Part shown: piece by piece, positions 1 through 50,600 of the stretch
How positions within the stretch are numbered: the first letter of the stretch is position 1
Layout of the letters: each line of letters opens with the position of its first letter
DNA from: Echiichthys vipera
Taxonomy: Eukaryota; Chordata; Actinopteri; Perciformes; Trachinidae
Length of the DNA stretch: 64,000 nt
Direction: 5' to 3'
Assembly: GCA_963691815.1 (NCBI GenBank)
Contig: OY829654.1
Location: 7,100,491-7,164,490, forward strand
Program-made: the position numbers and the translations under genes
Notes under the pieces: model-generated
Database searches by the model: none
What the model saw: the letters and a program-made list of their open reading frames with translations, nothing else
What the model was told of the DNA's origin: nothing

Positions 1-60
1 ATCCGTCCATCTATCCATCTATATATATGTATATATATTGGATTCAAAAAAGAAAGACCT
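1..60. repeat. ATCC/TATA simple repeat at window edge
   Basis: The window opens in an ATCC/ATCT run followed by a TATA-rich run. Nothing coding is visible from 1 to 420 that can be supported. Confidence 0.6.
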
Positions 61-419
61 AAACTGATGAATTATCAAATTTGTTGCTGATTAATTTTCT
101 CTCTCAAATAACCAATTAAATAGTTAATTAATCAATTAAGTGTCTCAGCTCTAAGTTAGACTGATTCCCCTTATCCCTTGAGCTGATAAACACTCATGGG
201 TAACGCACCTGGGCAGATGTGTGCCCCCACCCTGTCTACTACCTGCTGTGCCCCACCTTAAACACATAGTGGGGAGGTTGTCAGGGTCTTGGTGGTTTAG
301 CCCCTCCTGCCCCTTCCGAGTGTCCCTGAACGCCACACCGCGATTAAAGCTCACTGCTGTTTGGTAGCACCAGTATCGATTCTTGCCCAGTTCGAGTGAT
401 AATACCTGTATCTGATGAG

Positions 420-800
420 CGAACACACCGACGCCGATCTGACATTTAAGGCCTCCTCATCATCACCTCCTCGCCGGGCTCCGTGTGGTGCTGCAGCCGC
501 TTAGCTGGAGCTGCAGAGCCGCCTGCAGGAGCTCTCTGACTCCGACCCCGCAGTCACATCGCGTGTCAAGCGAGCAAAATGTGCACGATGTCCCCGGAAA
601 TGTCAGATGTCATCGTTATGGCCACCGTCGAGTGAGCAGACAGAGCTCCGTCTTCATCACGACCGTCTGCTCGGAGCTGCTCTTTTCATCGAGGCGACGT
701 AACGGCGAGACGTGACGGACGTCAACAAGCGCGGCTGTAGAGCCAAAGATCGTCTATTGTTACAGGTCACTATCAATCAGCGACGAGACGATCACTCCGC
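420..800. promoter_or_regulatory. CpG-rich promoter-like patch
   Basis: About 380 bases with many CpGs (clusters at 430-480, 535-620 and 645-740) inside AT-rich sequence. It looks like a CpG island promoter or first exon of a neighbour. On the minus strand a short ATG-started reading near 447 runs into a GTATTA donor-like site. On the plus strand a short ATG reading (about 580-633) runs into GTGAGC. No product can be recognised. In mammals ube2j2 lies near the 3' side of ACAP3, so a minus-strand neighbour promoter is possible but is inference only. Confidence 0.4.
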
Positions 801-862
801 CGGTTAAATCCATTTTTAAGGAACTGGACTCAGTGAGCGTGCAGATGAATCAGTAGAAGAAA

Positions 863-1932
863 CAGTGGTGGGAATGACCAATCACACTTAGTAGCTACTG
901 CAGTAGTGAAAGGAATACTCTACTATATATAATATATAAAACTAGTTTTAACTGAAGTAAAAGTAGTAATATCACACTAGAGAAATACTCTGTTACAAGT
1001 TCTGCATTCAAAACAATACTTTAGTACAAAGAGGAAAAGCAGTCATTGTGCAGAATGGCCCATTTCAGAATAATATATTATCAGGATCAAATTATTGACA
1101 GATGAATGTAAATATGTACTGTTGCAGCTGATAAAGGTGGGGTCATCGTATGTACTTTATAAACTGCTGTGGAGCTTAATCTATAAGAATAAATCCTATT
1201 TATATCAGAGTCAAAGGTTTTTACAGAGGGGATTCCGGATATCTCTTTGTTAAAAATACTGTCATCAGACTTAGAATAAGTCTGTTTTTAAGAATACAAT
1301 GTGTAAGTCAGGCTATGAATGATATATGAACAAATCCCTCTGTAAAAGAAACCTCCACAATATAAATAGGAATGAAACTGGGAAGTTTGGTGACTGTAAG
1401 AGCTCCTGAAGTGGAGAAAATCATTTTTAGAAAACAGCATTTAAAGTTAATTTTGTAAAATTCATACATTTAGCCAAGACACTATAGTGAATAGGGCAAA
1501 CATGAGGCATTATCTCATGCTAACTTTGGTGAATTGAGGAAAAATCTGCAGACTCAAACAGACAAAGTGCAGAAATAAACACCTAAATGTGTATTTTGGA
1601 TGTTTTCATTCCACCAGTCTGAAAAAAGACGTGATAAGGAAGTAAAATAGCCCAAGATCACACAAATCAATTGATGCTTTTGCCTGGGGAGTCTCCCCTT
1701 AATAACACAGTATAATGTGTGTTTTATTTTGTATTAAAACATATGTATCCAAAGTAACTAAAGCCACCAAACAATGTAGTGAAGTAATAAGTATCATATT
1801 CCCTGTTAAATGTAGTGGACTATAAGTATAGTATAAAGTAGCATAAAATGGAAGTGCAAGTGCAAGTACCTGAAAGTTGTATTTAAGTTCAGTACTTGAG
1901 TAAATGTACTTCTTAGTTCTTTTCCACCACTG
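863..1932. mobile_element. hAT-type MITE (CAGTGGTGG...CCACCACTG ends) carrying a nested insertion
   Basis: It starts CAGTGGTGGG and ends CCACCACTG. The body has the stepwise AGTAAAAGTA / GTAGTGGA.TATAAGTATA / AAAGTAGCATAAAATGGAA pattern of a very common teleost MITE. A roughly 500-bp unit (about 1213-1718) interrupts it. I see no clean 8-bp target duplication, perhaps because further family copies abut it. Confidence 0.7.
1213..1718. repeat. 500-bp dispersed repeat, copy 1
   Basis: Nearly identical to 5153-5657 (offset 3940). I count about six differences (near 1264, 1331, 1549, 1619 and 1690, plus a one-base indel near 1626), so about 99% identity. The first 140 bases form an inverted repeat (TTTACAGAGGG near 1220, CCCTCTGTAAA near 1336). 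Near the right end is a palindrome, GGGGAGTCTCCCC (1686-1698). Confidence 0.8.
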
Positions 1933-2380
1933 ACTGGAGGCTACTTAATTACAATTTTGAGGTACTTGTGCTTTGCTTGAGTAATTTCACGTTATGCTAC
2001 TTTATACTTCTATTCCACTACATTTAACAATTTCACACTTTAACTCCACCACATATCAGAGGATAGTGATGGAAGAAGTATGTTTTTAGTAAAGTAAAAG
2101 CCTTCTACATTGTACAAAATATTCTGTTACACGTAAAAGTCCTGCATTCTACATAAAAGCACAAAAGTGTGAGCATCGAAATCAACTTAAAGTACCAAAC
2201 GTAGAGGTTGTCATCATGCAGAATGGCCCATTTCACAGTCCTTTGGCCTATATTGTATTAGGCCACTGTATTATAATTAGTGATACATTAATGGGTTTAT
2301 CACGTAATACACACTAAGCCGAATGCATTGTGTTTTGTATTAATAATTTAAATAAGCAAAGTGCTGGATTTGATACTTTG
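1933..2380. mobile_element. Further fragments of the same hAT-type MITE, in both orientations
   Basis: Positions 1950-2030 read as the reverse complement of the 3' part of the element at 1780-1890. Positions 2067-2380 read forward again (GGAAGAAGTATG..., then GCAGAATGGCCCATTTCA, which also occurs near 1050-1070). A small cluster of old insertions. Confidence 0.6.
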
Positions 2381-2577
2381 TTGGACTGCTACACAACAGT
2401 TCCCCTCTGGATAAATAAATAACAGCAGCAGCACGGTGATTTCAGAGATTGACTGTCCAAATGACACTTGGTCCGGCAGGAAGCAAGAAGCAGGAAGCTG
2501 CGTTGCAATAATGGATCTAATCAGAGGGTAAAATGGAAGCTGGGCACAGACATGTGTAAGGCCCCCCCCACACTTCA

Positions 2578-2945
2578 TGATGGTGGTCATTTGTAGTCTT
2601 ATTTTATGGTTGTTTCGTGCACCTTTGTGGTCTTTTTTTGTGTGTGGTCGTTGTGTGTCTGTAGTCTTTTTGAACATATTTGTTTTTGTCTCAGTCTTTT
2701 TGAACATCTTCATGGTCATTTTGCATCTCTTTTTGGTGTTTTTGAATATCTTTGGTCATTTGGTGTCTACTTTCAGTCTGTTGGAATATCTTTGTGGTCA
2801 TTTTGCGTCTCTTTGTAGTCTTTTTGAATATCTTTGTGGTCATTTTGCGTCTCTTTGTAGTCTTTTTGAATATCTTTGTGGTCATTTTGTGTCTCTTTGC
2901 ATGCTCTTTTGCCTTCCTCTTTGTGGTCATTTTGTGTCACCTTTG
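2578..2945. repeat. Minisatellite, about 42-bp unit
   Basis: The unit contains TCTTTTTGAATATCTTTGTG and TCATTTTGCGTCTCTTTGTA. There are two to three well-kept copies at about 2785-2900 and degraded ones on both sides. Because 42 is divisible by three, several frames on both strands stay open and give repetitive false ORFs. Confidence 0.8.
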
Positions 2946-3299
2946 ACGCGTTTGATTTTTGACTGACCTCCAATAAGAAATTTTAAAAATCATTCAAACT
3001 CTGGTCCAGGGGCCCCAAATGTTTTTGAAGAAGTGAGAATGTGGCTTTCGAGTGGGACGGAGACAAATCTTATCCTATTTTCCTGATATTCCTGCCATAA
3101 TAAGGAGTGGGTGCATTTATATTATAATGTGGATAACTATCATCTCACTCTAAAACAACGATCCACTAGTTATTACTTCTCATGCAGGATGGCAAGGGTT
3201 TTTTTGACTCACTGGTCTCATATTTCAACACACGGGGGAGCTGTTGTTTTGGCTCCATGGAGCTGTGATGTATGGTCGGCAAAACCGAGAGCTTTACGG

Positions 3300-4107
3300 G
3301 GGTGTGTAAACACAGACAATGTTTATTTTCCATCCATCTTTCATCTGCATTCCTGTTCATTCAGATATATTAACATTTTTGCTTCTTCTACAGCATGTGT
3401 ACAGTAACATAAGCACTGCATTTCATAGTGGTACTGCAAAGTACATTTCAACAACATATTACAAAGACTACACCAGCATAGTCGATGAAACAAAACACTT
3501 TTCATAACCAAATAAACTGCTCATCAAGAGAAATAATACTGTGCCTTCAAGAGGGTTGATGATAACTGATGATATGACACGCTTCATCCATACAACATAG
3601 CTGAATTCAAGTTTAAGTATGAAATATAATGGGAGTAAATGCATGCATTACACACACAGACAGAAGAACGTATTAATGTAAAAAAAATACTCCCAATAAT
3701 CAGAATAATGATGCAGCAAACAAATGACAAATAAACAAAAGAAGTGCTCGGCATTTTATCCATCATCTAACAATGTACAAAAGCAATGCTAGATTTCTTT
3801 ATAAAAGCATTTCAAAAGGAAAAGACCAGCAAATCCTCATTTCAAAATAATCTAACAGCACAAGGCTCTTGAAGATACGATGCACCTATTTAAAAAAAAA
3901 GAATGATAAACAACAGCATTTAAAAAAAGCCATGATTTCTCCATTTTAATGCACTTTGGAGGTGAATGGGATAAAACAGACTGGGTAAGGGTGATAAATG
4001 GTAAAATATGCTCATATTGAACTGATCCAGTCGAGTGTGTATGGAAAGTGGCTGTTGCACTTTTCAAGTCCACATTCTTTGCCCTTCTCCAGATGTTTGC
4101 TGGCGGA
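3300..4107 (-). other. Probable 3' UTR of the long acap3 form, with poly(A) signal
   Basis: It follows the TAG at 4108-4110. The first AATAAA on the minus strand is at 3322-3327 (TTTATT on the plus strand), followed by a GT-rich stretch (about 3300-3320, minus strand). A weaker ATTAAA lies near 3946. The UTR end is inferred, not shown. Confidence 0.55.
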
Positions 4108-42297
<38,190 letters not shown>

Positions 42298-42975
42298 CTG
42301 AAAAACACAACGCAGGAGAAGCTGTTAAAGCATGTGTGTTAATGTGTTACTGGAGGACTGAAAAGAAATTCCATTAAGGGCATTATTTATCTCATTTGGA
42401 GAACAGCCGTTCAAACAATGTGCATGTGATTTCCCACGTTCTCAGAAAGCATGAAGACATAAATCTGTGAGTGACAGATGGGAGTTTTTTGTGGAGCCAA
42501 ACCCAGACATGTTCGAGCAGCAACAGGCGAGAGTCTGGGGTCTCTTTAAGTGAGCGAGACGCCGTCCTGGGAGCAGTTCAGCTCTGTCAAAACAAAGTGA
42601 CAGACGAGGGCTCGACACGGTAAGGGGGGAACGCGGCTGTCTGGCACATCCCGAACCCCGATCTAAACTACTTTCACTGTCAACACCACCACCACTAATA
42701 CCACACCCAACCGCACCGCATAGAGAGGTGTTATTTACACCCAGAGGCTCACAGCTGCATGACGTAGCCCCTGAATGCACCACTCCCAAGCTTCCCCACA
42801 TGCTGATGTCAATAAGGAGTGTGCGTATTATAAATAGACCTACATCACCGCTGCTCATCCTGCCGTTATCTGCTTCCTGCTGCCCAGAGGGAGTATAAAT
42901 ATGATCAAAAGCCAGACTCGAAATATAATCACAGTTCTGCATACCTCAACCAAATCTCCCCATTTCTAGACACAT

Positions 42976-43250
42976 TATTCAATTCAATGTGTGAAATCAT
43001 AACAAAAGTTATCTCAGGAAACTTTCCATATAGAGCGGAATGATTTACGGGAACCCACCAATCCCCCATGAGTAACAGTGGCGACGAAAACCTTCCTTTT
43101 AACAGGCAGGACTGTCGGACAGAACCTTGGCTCTATGGCGGTTGTCCATCTGTCTTGACCGGTTGGGGGAAAGAGATATGCATAACAACAATAGCAGCAG
43201 GGGGCGTCGAGCAGGACCACGGCAGCAGGCACAGCCATGATCCAAGGAAA
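42976..43250 (+). mobile_element. Dispersed teleost repeat (ATTCAATTCAAT-type, longer copy)
   Basis: ATTCAATTCAATGTGTGAAA, CATAACAAAAGTTATCTCAG, then AAAACCTTCCTTTTAACAGG, CGGACAGAACCTTGGCTCTA and TGTCTTGACCGGTTGGGG follow a very common fish repeat. The 17212-17345 repeat is its 5' part. Confidence 0.65.
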
Positions 43251-43839
43251 CCTGTGTGAAGATAAACTAGAAACAACTAGTGTGGTTTTGGTCAGTTGGG
43301 GCAGTCCACCACCTTTGTCCGGACCCAGCTGTTTCATGACTTTCCTACAGACATTTGTGTTCCCCACCCAGATGATGAATCCATTTGACTTTGGTGATCC
43401 TCTGTCTTTTAGTCCAGCGCCACATTGAGGTTGACATTTTTGGCTTTTAGTGAAATGTCTCAACAATTGTTGGAAGATGAATTGTGATAACCTCAGAGAT
43501 CCTCTGACTCTGTAATTCATGACTAAATACCTGCAGAACTAATGACAATACTATCAGCCTCAGCTGTACTGTGGGTTTAGTGTTTAGTTAGAAAAGGGTA
43601 GCATGCTAACAGAGTCTTTCAGTCTAGTTTGGTTTAGATTTCATGATGATGTATTTTACCTTTTTTATGTCTTTTAAGTATTCTGAGGCTACAGGCATGT
43701 TTATACACCATTAATGTAATGTCATGTAATTTACACCTTGTTTAGCTCACAGGTGTCGTTAGTATAATCCCACTGCTTTCCTTGGCAAGACCTGCCCACC
43801 TTAACAACTGAGTGGTGAGGTAGGCAGTTACAGTTAGGC

Positions 43840-44052
43840 CAGGGGTGGGCAATTCCGGTCCTGGAGGGCCACTGTCCTGCATGTTTTAGGTTTCTCCCTA
43901 CCCTAACACACCTGAGTCTAACAATAATCAAACTGTGACAAGCATCAGCTGCTTGATAACGTGCACATCCTTAGAATCAGGTGTGTTAGAGCAGAGAGAA
44001 ACCTAAAACATGCAGGACGGTGGCTCTCCAGGACCGGAATTACCTACCTCTG
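43840..44052. mobile_element. hAT-type MITE with near-perfect 8-bp target duplication
   Basis: CAGGGGTGGGCAATTCCGGT...CTGGAGGGCC at the left and GGACCGGAATTACCTACCTC-TG at the right are long inverted repeats (about 60 bases). It is flanked by AGTTAGGC (43832-43839) and GGTTAGGC (44053-44060), an 8-bp duplication with one change, as expected for hAT. Confidence 0.85.
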
Positions 44053-44629
44053 GGTTAGGCACTGACCTTCTATGGTTAGGGTTATAGGAAGCCCTTTGGT
44101 CATGAACCCCTGGCCAATCCTAGTGCTTGAATGATGCGCAGGATACGTTTTGTCAAGGAAAGCAGTGGGGTTTATAATAATGCATCATTCTTGTATATCT
44201 AGAGAGACATATATAGCGAGGTGATAAGCTACAGTGTTTGATTCTGCAGATACATGCAGATTTTTGAATAAGACTGTATTAAAAGAGTCATTTGTTGCTT
44301 TGTCCATCTTCCACGTTATTGTTTAGCTTAGGGGTACAATAGGCACGTGTGTCACCGTTCGTATGTTTCACAGCCACTGACAGGTACATGGTTATTTAGT
44401 GTAGTTTAATTGACCTTTTCTCCATCCGCATTCTGCAAAGACCCCTCCTACTCTGACTCCAATTGGCTAGTACTCATTATCTTCTTCCCAGAATCCTGTG
44501 CAGGTGGCGAAAACAAATAACACTGGCAGAAAGGGCTCGTTTGACAATGGTAATCTGGAGCTTTGGTTCAGTTTTTATCAGCTAACAAGATGAAATTCAT
44601 TTCCTCACAGTTGCGGTTTTCAGTGACGT

Positions 44630-44898
<269 letters not shown>

Positions 44899-47393
44899 CC
44901 TTGATGAGAGTATATGTGGCATATATCGGCCACAGCTGGCAGGATATAAAATTGTATCTCTGTCTCATCTCTTTCTCTCTGGCCCTGGGTGGATAAGCCT
45001 GCTTGGCCGAGGCTGCAGCGAGCTCAGGGGACGAAAGATGGAACGTGCTCTCGTACTTCACTCCAGCCCCCCCCACACACACACACACACACTCACAAAC
45101 AGCTTTTACTCTCACCATCTCCTTTAATAAGCATCTGAGGAAGTAAGTAGGGGGGGAGAAATACTCCAGAGAGGAAATATCTGTCAAAAGCTTCGACTCA
45201 TGCAAAATGGAAACATACATTACTAAAATAATCAATACCATATTATTCCACATGTGGCCGTGTGTTATTGTAACCTCAACTGATCTCCAGCCTCCAGCCA
45301 ACCACACCCAGGGATAATGTCGCTGCAAGCAAAGCTGTTTTCATTGCTGATGTCATTTTTTTGAAACTGCCCTTTTTATGTGATAATTCAGAGCTTAGCA
45401 GGCTCTCCCTTTTCAGGAGGCTCGTTCCCCTCACGCCTTTCAGCAGCAGCCAGGCTGATCTTGAAACCTTATCTTGATATTTACTTCCAAATGTCTACAG
45501 ATACCAGCACCGTTCATGAATGACCCGTTTTTAAATTAACCAAAAGCAGATGCATAGCATATTGTTATCTACAGTACTTTTCACATGATGACAAAAGTCC
45601 CTCCATGATGATCTATTATAAAACATGCAATTAAATGATATGTTTAATTATGTTTATTTGGAAATAAAATTTGGATCATAGTTGCGGCTTGACTTGTTTT
45701 AACCCATGATCAAATACAGTCTACTAAGCATATCGTCACTGTTCTGATCTGATCCTCCAGATGTTTCTGTTTACTATTCATTTTGCTGTGCTTCAAATCT
45801 GTATTCAAGGTGTTTTTTTGTGGAAGATGGAGTTCACACTCTCCCTTTAAAGGGACTGTATAAAAGTTCAGAGGTCAGAAAAGGGAGAGGTCATGTATTT
45901 TTATTTTTCAAGCCCAGACTTATATTTTATTTCATCATTTTCTTGTGAGATATAATTTAAAAAAAGATTGAGGTGCGTATGTCTCTGTGTCACACCTTTA
46001 TTGTAGACCCAACATCAGTGAATCTTTAGAGTTGTAGTTGGTCTCCATCATAGCTCATCGATAAAACAGCTTTCAGCAGTTGACTCTCAAAACTGTAGCC
46101 AACCTGGAGGTCTGGACACATGTAAGTAGTCATTTATACTCCAAAGTCTGCAGGCTGTACTGGTCACGGGGACGGCGTTTTTCGCCACATTTCCCGATCA
46201 TCACTCCATTTACTCTGTTCCAGTCGGTGACTTGCTATGCTTACAGTCCACGCAATCACTTTTTTTCTGGATTGCACATGGAAGGTCATGCCAGACCCTC
46301 GCGGACACACGGACGTGGAAAGTAATATTTCTATTTAGGGTTTAGGGTCACAAGATGCAAGAAATCTAACAACATAACAAGACAAAACATTACTACTACA
46401 CAGAATGTTAACTTCATCTTCGTCCACTGGAGAGTTTACCTCTTCGGACAATAGAACAAGGATCACTCTTTGGTTAAATTGCTCACAGTGCATAACAATG
46501 AAAAACAAAAAGTGGGAACCAGTGCCTTGGTGCTTTATAACCCTTTATTAAACCCACATAAGAAAGCTTTATGTCAAACTGCTTTTACATCTTGCCAAAT
46601 GCAGAGGTGTGGGACAAACATTGAATACATTTAACTTTGTGGCAATAAAAAAGCATCAAATGGAGCTTGCCACACACTCTTAATGCAGCTGAACAAGTGT
46701 GGCTCGACACAGTGACAGCCCATGTAGCTGTTCCAGATGTGCAGACGGACTCTGCTGGCTCGTGGTGCAGCTGCTCCAGCTGAACCCTCTCCTCCAGGCT
46801 GTAACCCCCCACTGCCCTGTCTCACTGCACATGCCTCCCATAATGGATGCACACAGTTTCCCCCCCGGGTCTGTAGCCACGGCAACCATCTCCTAAGTGG
46901 GCTGGAGAGGTCCCCGATGTGTTTGTGAATTGACCCTTATTCACACCACTGGGAGTGGGAAAGCTAAGCAGATAACAGGACTCACGACACGGCTAACTGT
47001 GACAGGAGATGACCATCCTTGCACCGTTCAAATCCTCATCAGGAGACAATTAAACAGCAGTAACAACTCAGTAAGTTTAGAACTTGTCGAGGCAGATTGA
47101 GGTTAAATGCCCATGATTGTGTGCCTGGGATCATTTATGTGACATGGAACAGTAAAAAACATAATTAACAGTGAGATTGTGCTTAGTAAGCTGGAGCTCC
47201 GGTGGTTCCCACATGCTGACTGGGCATCCAGAGGAACGTCTGAGGTGCTCTTTACTGGCCCAAAGTTGCAGAATACCTCCATTTCCATTTAATTCATGAA
47301 AGTCTTAACTAGTTTCACATGATGCTTAACTAACAACACTTGTGTGTGAAGTGACTGTTTATGTTGCCGTTTCTATTATTCCAGTAAGCAGCT

Positions 47394-48290
47394 GTGGAAA
47401 AAAGTATTCAGATCCTTTACTTTAAAGGTATAATTTGCAACTTTTTCAGAATAAAATGTCCCAAAATGACAAGTCTTATGTTATATAGGTTGTTGAGTTG
47501 TGTACTTAAAGTATCCTAAAGGTTCCCCACAATGTTCAAACCAGAGAAATCAGTCATTTCATTCAAGGTAATGGTCCGTTACATTTAGTCGCCTGTCAAC
47601 AGCGTAAGATCCCTTTTGTTTATCCAGTTCTAAGCTAAATTTGTACGAAAAACGTTTAAAGTGTTTATACTTTAAACGGATGAAGTATTTTAGAGAAACT
47701 TTCCTTTGTCCACTGAAGAAACACTGATTTCTAACGTGTATCTGCTTTATTCAGTGTTTTTAACCTGGTCTGTTTGGAGACCTCTGCAGTAAAAACCTCC
47801 TGAACAATAAACACAAGAGGAATCCTGAGTCAGAGGCTGACTGCAACAACAGTGAAGACAACAACTCCCATGATCCTGCGCTACTTCACAACGTCACCAA
47901 GCTCCATCTTTTGTTATTGTTTTGATTGAGAAACCTCTACCGGCAGAAAATCACATATTGTGTGTTTAAGTCAAAGTAGCAATACCATTTTGTAAAAATA
48001 TTCAATTACAGGTAAAAGTCCTCCAGTGAAAATAATACTGAAACAAAAGTACATAGCGGTATTATAAGCAAATGCCCTTGAAAGCAAAAGTATTTATAAT
48101 ACAGATCGATTGCCCTGTTTTAGCTGGTCAAGCAGAAGCAATTTTTCATAAGAGTCATTTCATTTGTAAAAAAACGCATCATATTTATTTAAAGTCTGTA
48201 AAGTAAAATATTTTAGTGGAGTATAAAGTAGCATGAGATGGAAATACTTAAGTAACGTATCTCAAATTAGTACCAAATTACATTATTGTG
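47394..48290 (+). mobile_element. hAT-type MITE (CAGTGGTGG family) carrying a nested TTAA element
   Basis: GCTGTGGAAAAAAGTATTCA, then GATCCTTTACTT at the left; after the insertion TTAAGTCAAAGTAGCAATAC and the stepwise pattern TAAAGTAGCATGAGATGGAA to about 48275. Removing 47426-47969 restores the normal host sequence. Confidence 0.75.
47422..47969. mobile_element. piggyBac-type (TTAA) MITE inserted in a hAT MITE
   Basis: TTAA occurs at 47422-47425 and 47966-47969 exactly at the two junctions with host MITE sequence. The ends are weakly inverted (AGGTATAATTTGCAACTTTT against ACACACAATATGTGATTTTC). The inner ACAACTCCCATGATCCTGCG and TTTTGTTATTGTTTTGATTG occur widely in fish genomes. Confidence 0.75.
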
Positions 48291-50504
48291 TGAACCGGAT
48301 GGCTGAGAGGGATGCAGCTGGGCTCTGATGCCCCAGAGCGTTGTGTTTTGGTGGGTGCATCTCCGCTGAGCAGCCTGGTGGTCTGGATGGAGAATGAGCA
48401 GGTGGGATGCTGAGGGGAGAGCCAACACTGGGGGTCCAGGTAGTGACCCCTAAAATACAGTCACGGCCACCCCAGAACCAAACCGGCAGCTGCGTCACAC
48501 AGATTAAACCTACAGCCGGTGGCCCGCTGGGGAGAATGAATTGGCCAATGAGTGATGCAACGATGTCAGCGTGCTCTCGTCTCCCTGCCAGCATACAAAT
48601 AATAACAGCTGTAGAGCAGACGACATGCTAACTACAAGTGATCCTCAGTAATCAGCAGACTGTTTGATAGAAATCTGCTGTTTGCTCTTCAGCATCTTTC
48701 ATCTTCATTCCAAAACCTGCCACAGAAGGTTTCATCAGTGTGAAGAGTTTGGGCGGCTACAGAGGGGACAGGAGGTGGAGGGTGGAGGAGGAGGAACCCA
48801 AAGGGTTTTGGAGACGGGGGCGGCCCCGTCTGTCTGAGGGCCCCATTGTGATGAAGCCACTTCCTGTCTGGAGAAGTGGCAGCATTTTGTTTTAATATCG
48901 ATTGCTTGAGTGTCCTAATTGAGGCTGGATTGCAGGGTTGAATGGCATACTCGAGCGGGGGGAGGGATCCCTGAGCGCATTCCCTTCAGCTACGTTGAAC
49001 AGCAGCGGGTTATTCTTAGCTGCATGGCTTCTAATGCCCCTGCTGTCTGCTCGAGCTCTCCTCCTCCTCAGGCCACTACATGAACTAATGCAGAGCCAAA
49101 GAGGCACCCCTGGCTATGCAATGCCTAGTGATCCTACCCAGTACATTTTCAGAGTCCCCCAAAAACATCTTATCTCCCCAAACCATTGATGTATTATTAG
49201 AATGCAGGCTCCCAAATGTAGCTTCAGCTCGAGTCTTTTAGCACAATATAATGTTTGTAGTCATCAAGTGCATATTGTAAACAGCCTTTGCAGGATTCTC
49301 GTTTTGATAGGAATCAGCTGTAAACCCCTAAAAAGGCAACGGGAGACAGCATTTGGAAGTTACTCATGACACTAAGGTTAACTTTATTAGCTAGCTATAG
49401 CTTAAAAGTAACTGCGACATAAGGCTCCAATATCGATGGCCACTCAGAAGAAATCATCCTGCTTTGGTCGACCACTGTCTTCACAAATGGTCAATTACTG
49501 CTACAACAGCCCACTTTGCCGTCCTTGTGACTTCCAAAGATTCTTTTGCACTCATCCAGTTGGCGCCATTTACATCATCATCCTAATAATTTAAGAATAA
49601 CACCGCCCCATAATCTGCGTAACACTATCCTACTGCATTTAAAAGGTGCAGAGGGAGTTCAGATGTCTCCGGTAATACCCTCCCCAACATGTGTTCAAAG
49701 CCCTGACTATTGTTTCATAAGCCCAGGGCTTTTATTTCCACTTGAAAAGCTTAGATGTGTTCCTCATGCTTAAAAAACAGGCTTTCTGTTCCGAGAGAGC
49801 TCGGCTGCACTACAAACAAGCGCTCACACTTCTGCGCCAGACTTTGCAGAGTGTGCCGCTGTCACTGCATTAACCTCAAAGCCTCTGCAAAAAACACACA
49901 TCTGCACTAATGGCTTCTCAGAAGTGACACGTCTGCACTGGCTATAATTACTCATTTATGCTCTGATGGAAAAATGCTGCTGAAGGCATCAAGTCATATA
50001 GATATAGATGTAGCTACATGTACTGGATGGGTGGTACCTATCACAGGGTTAACATGTATGTTTCAGAACTGGTGCTCTCATCAGATAGGTCTGTATACAT
50101 AATAAAAAGCCCGCTCGCTCTTCTACAAGTGGAGGTTAGTGCCCCCCATCCCCCCTACTGTGTCAAATACTTATGTGAAGCCAAAACAGCTGAGTGGCAG
50201 CCATTGACCAAGCCCTGTTTCTACGGCAACATTCACCCCTCCCAGCCCACCCACTCATTCATTCATTCAGCGGACTTAATACAGAGACCACCAACACTCC
50301 CAACCAAACTATTTTCCTCACAGCGGGCCTCATGTGTCTGCCAAGTCTGTGAAGACACCGTCTGGTGGCGAGTTCAGGAGAGGACAAGACCTTCTGACCT
50401 TTTGGGGTCACGTGGTTTCACATTAACTCGACCTACAGGCAATTAATTGGCTGCGATGTTGATAAGTGATCAGTTTTGAAGTCGTGTATCAAGCATAAAT
50501 GCCA

Positions 50505-50600
50505 AACATTCATTGGTTCCAGCTTCTCAATTATTAGTTAGTTAGTTGGACAAAAAATGATTCATTTGAAGATGTGACCTTTTGACATTTTATTATAAGA
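50505..50600. mobile_element. MITE fragment (GATTAATCG family)
   Basis: TTCCAGCTTCTCAATTATTA, GTTAGTTAGTTGGACAAAAA follow the inner part of the MITE seen complete at 23090-23360. Confidence 0.4.

Noticed and set aside
2348..2973. Overlapping open frames on both strands over the minisatellite
   Set aside because: Explained by the 42-base tandem unit, which is a multiple of three.
42442..42942. 166-codon minus-strand frame just upstream of acap3 exon 2, considered as an alternative N terminus
   Set aside because: It is not continuous in frame with exon 2, has no suitable donor at a matching phase that I could see, and its sequence resembles no ACAP start.
43014..43520. 168-codon minus-strand frame
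   Set aside because: It lies across the dispersed repeat at 42976-43250; the reading has no family pattern.
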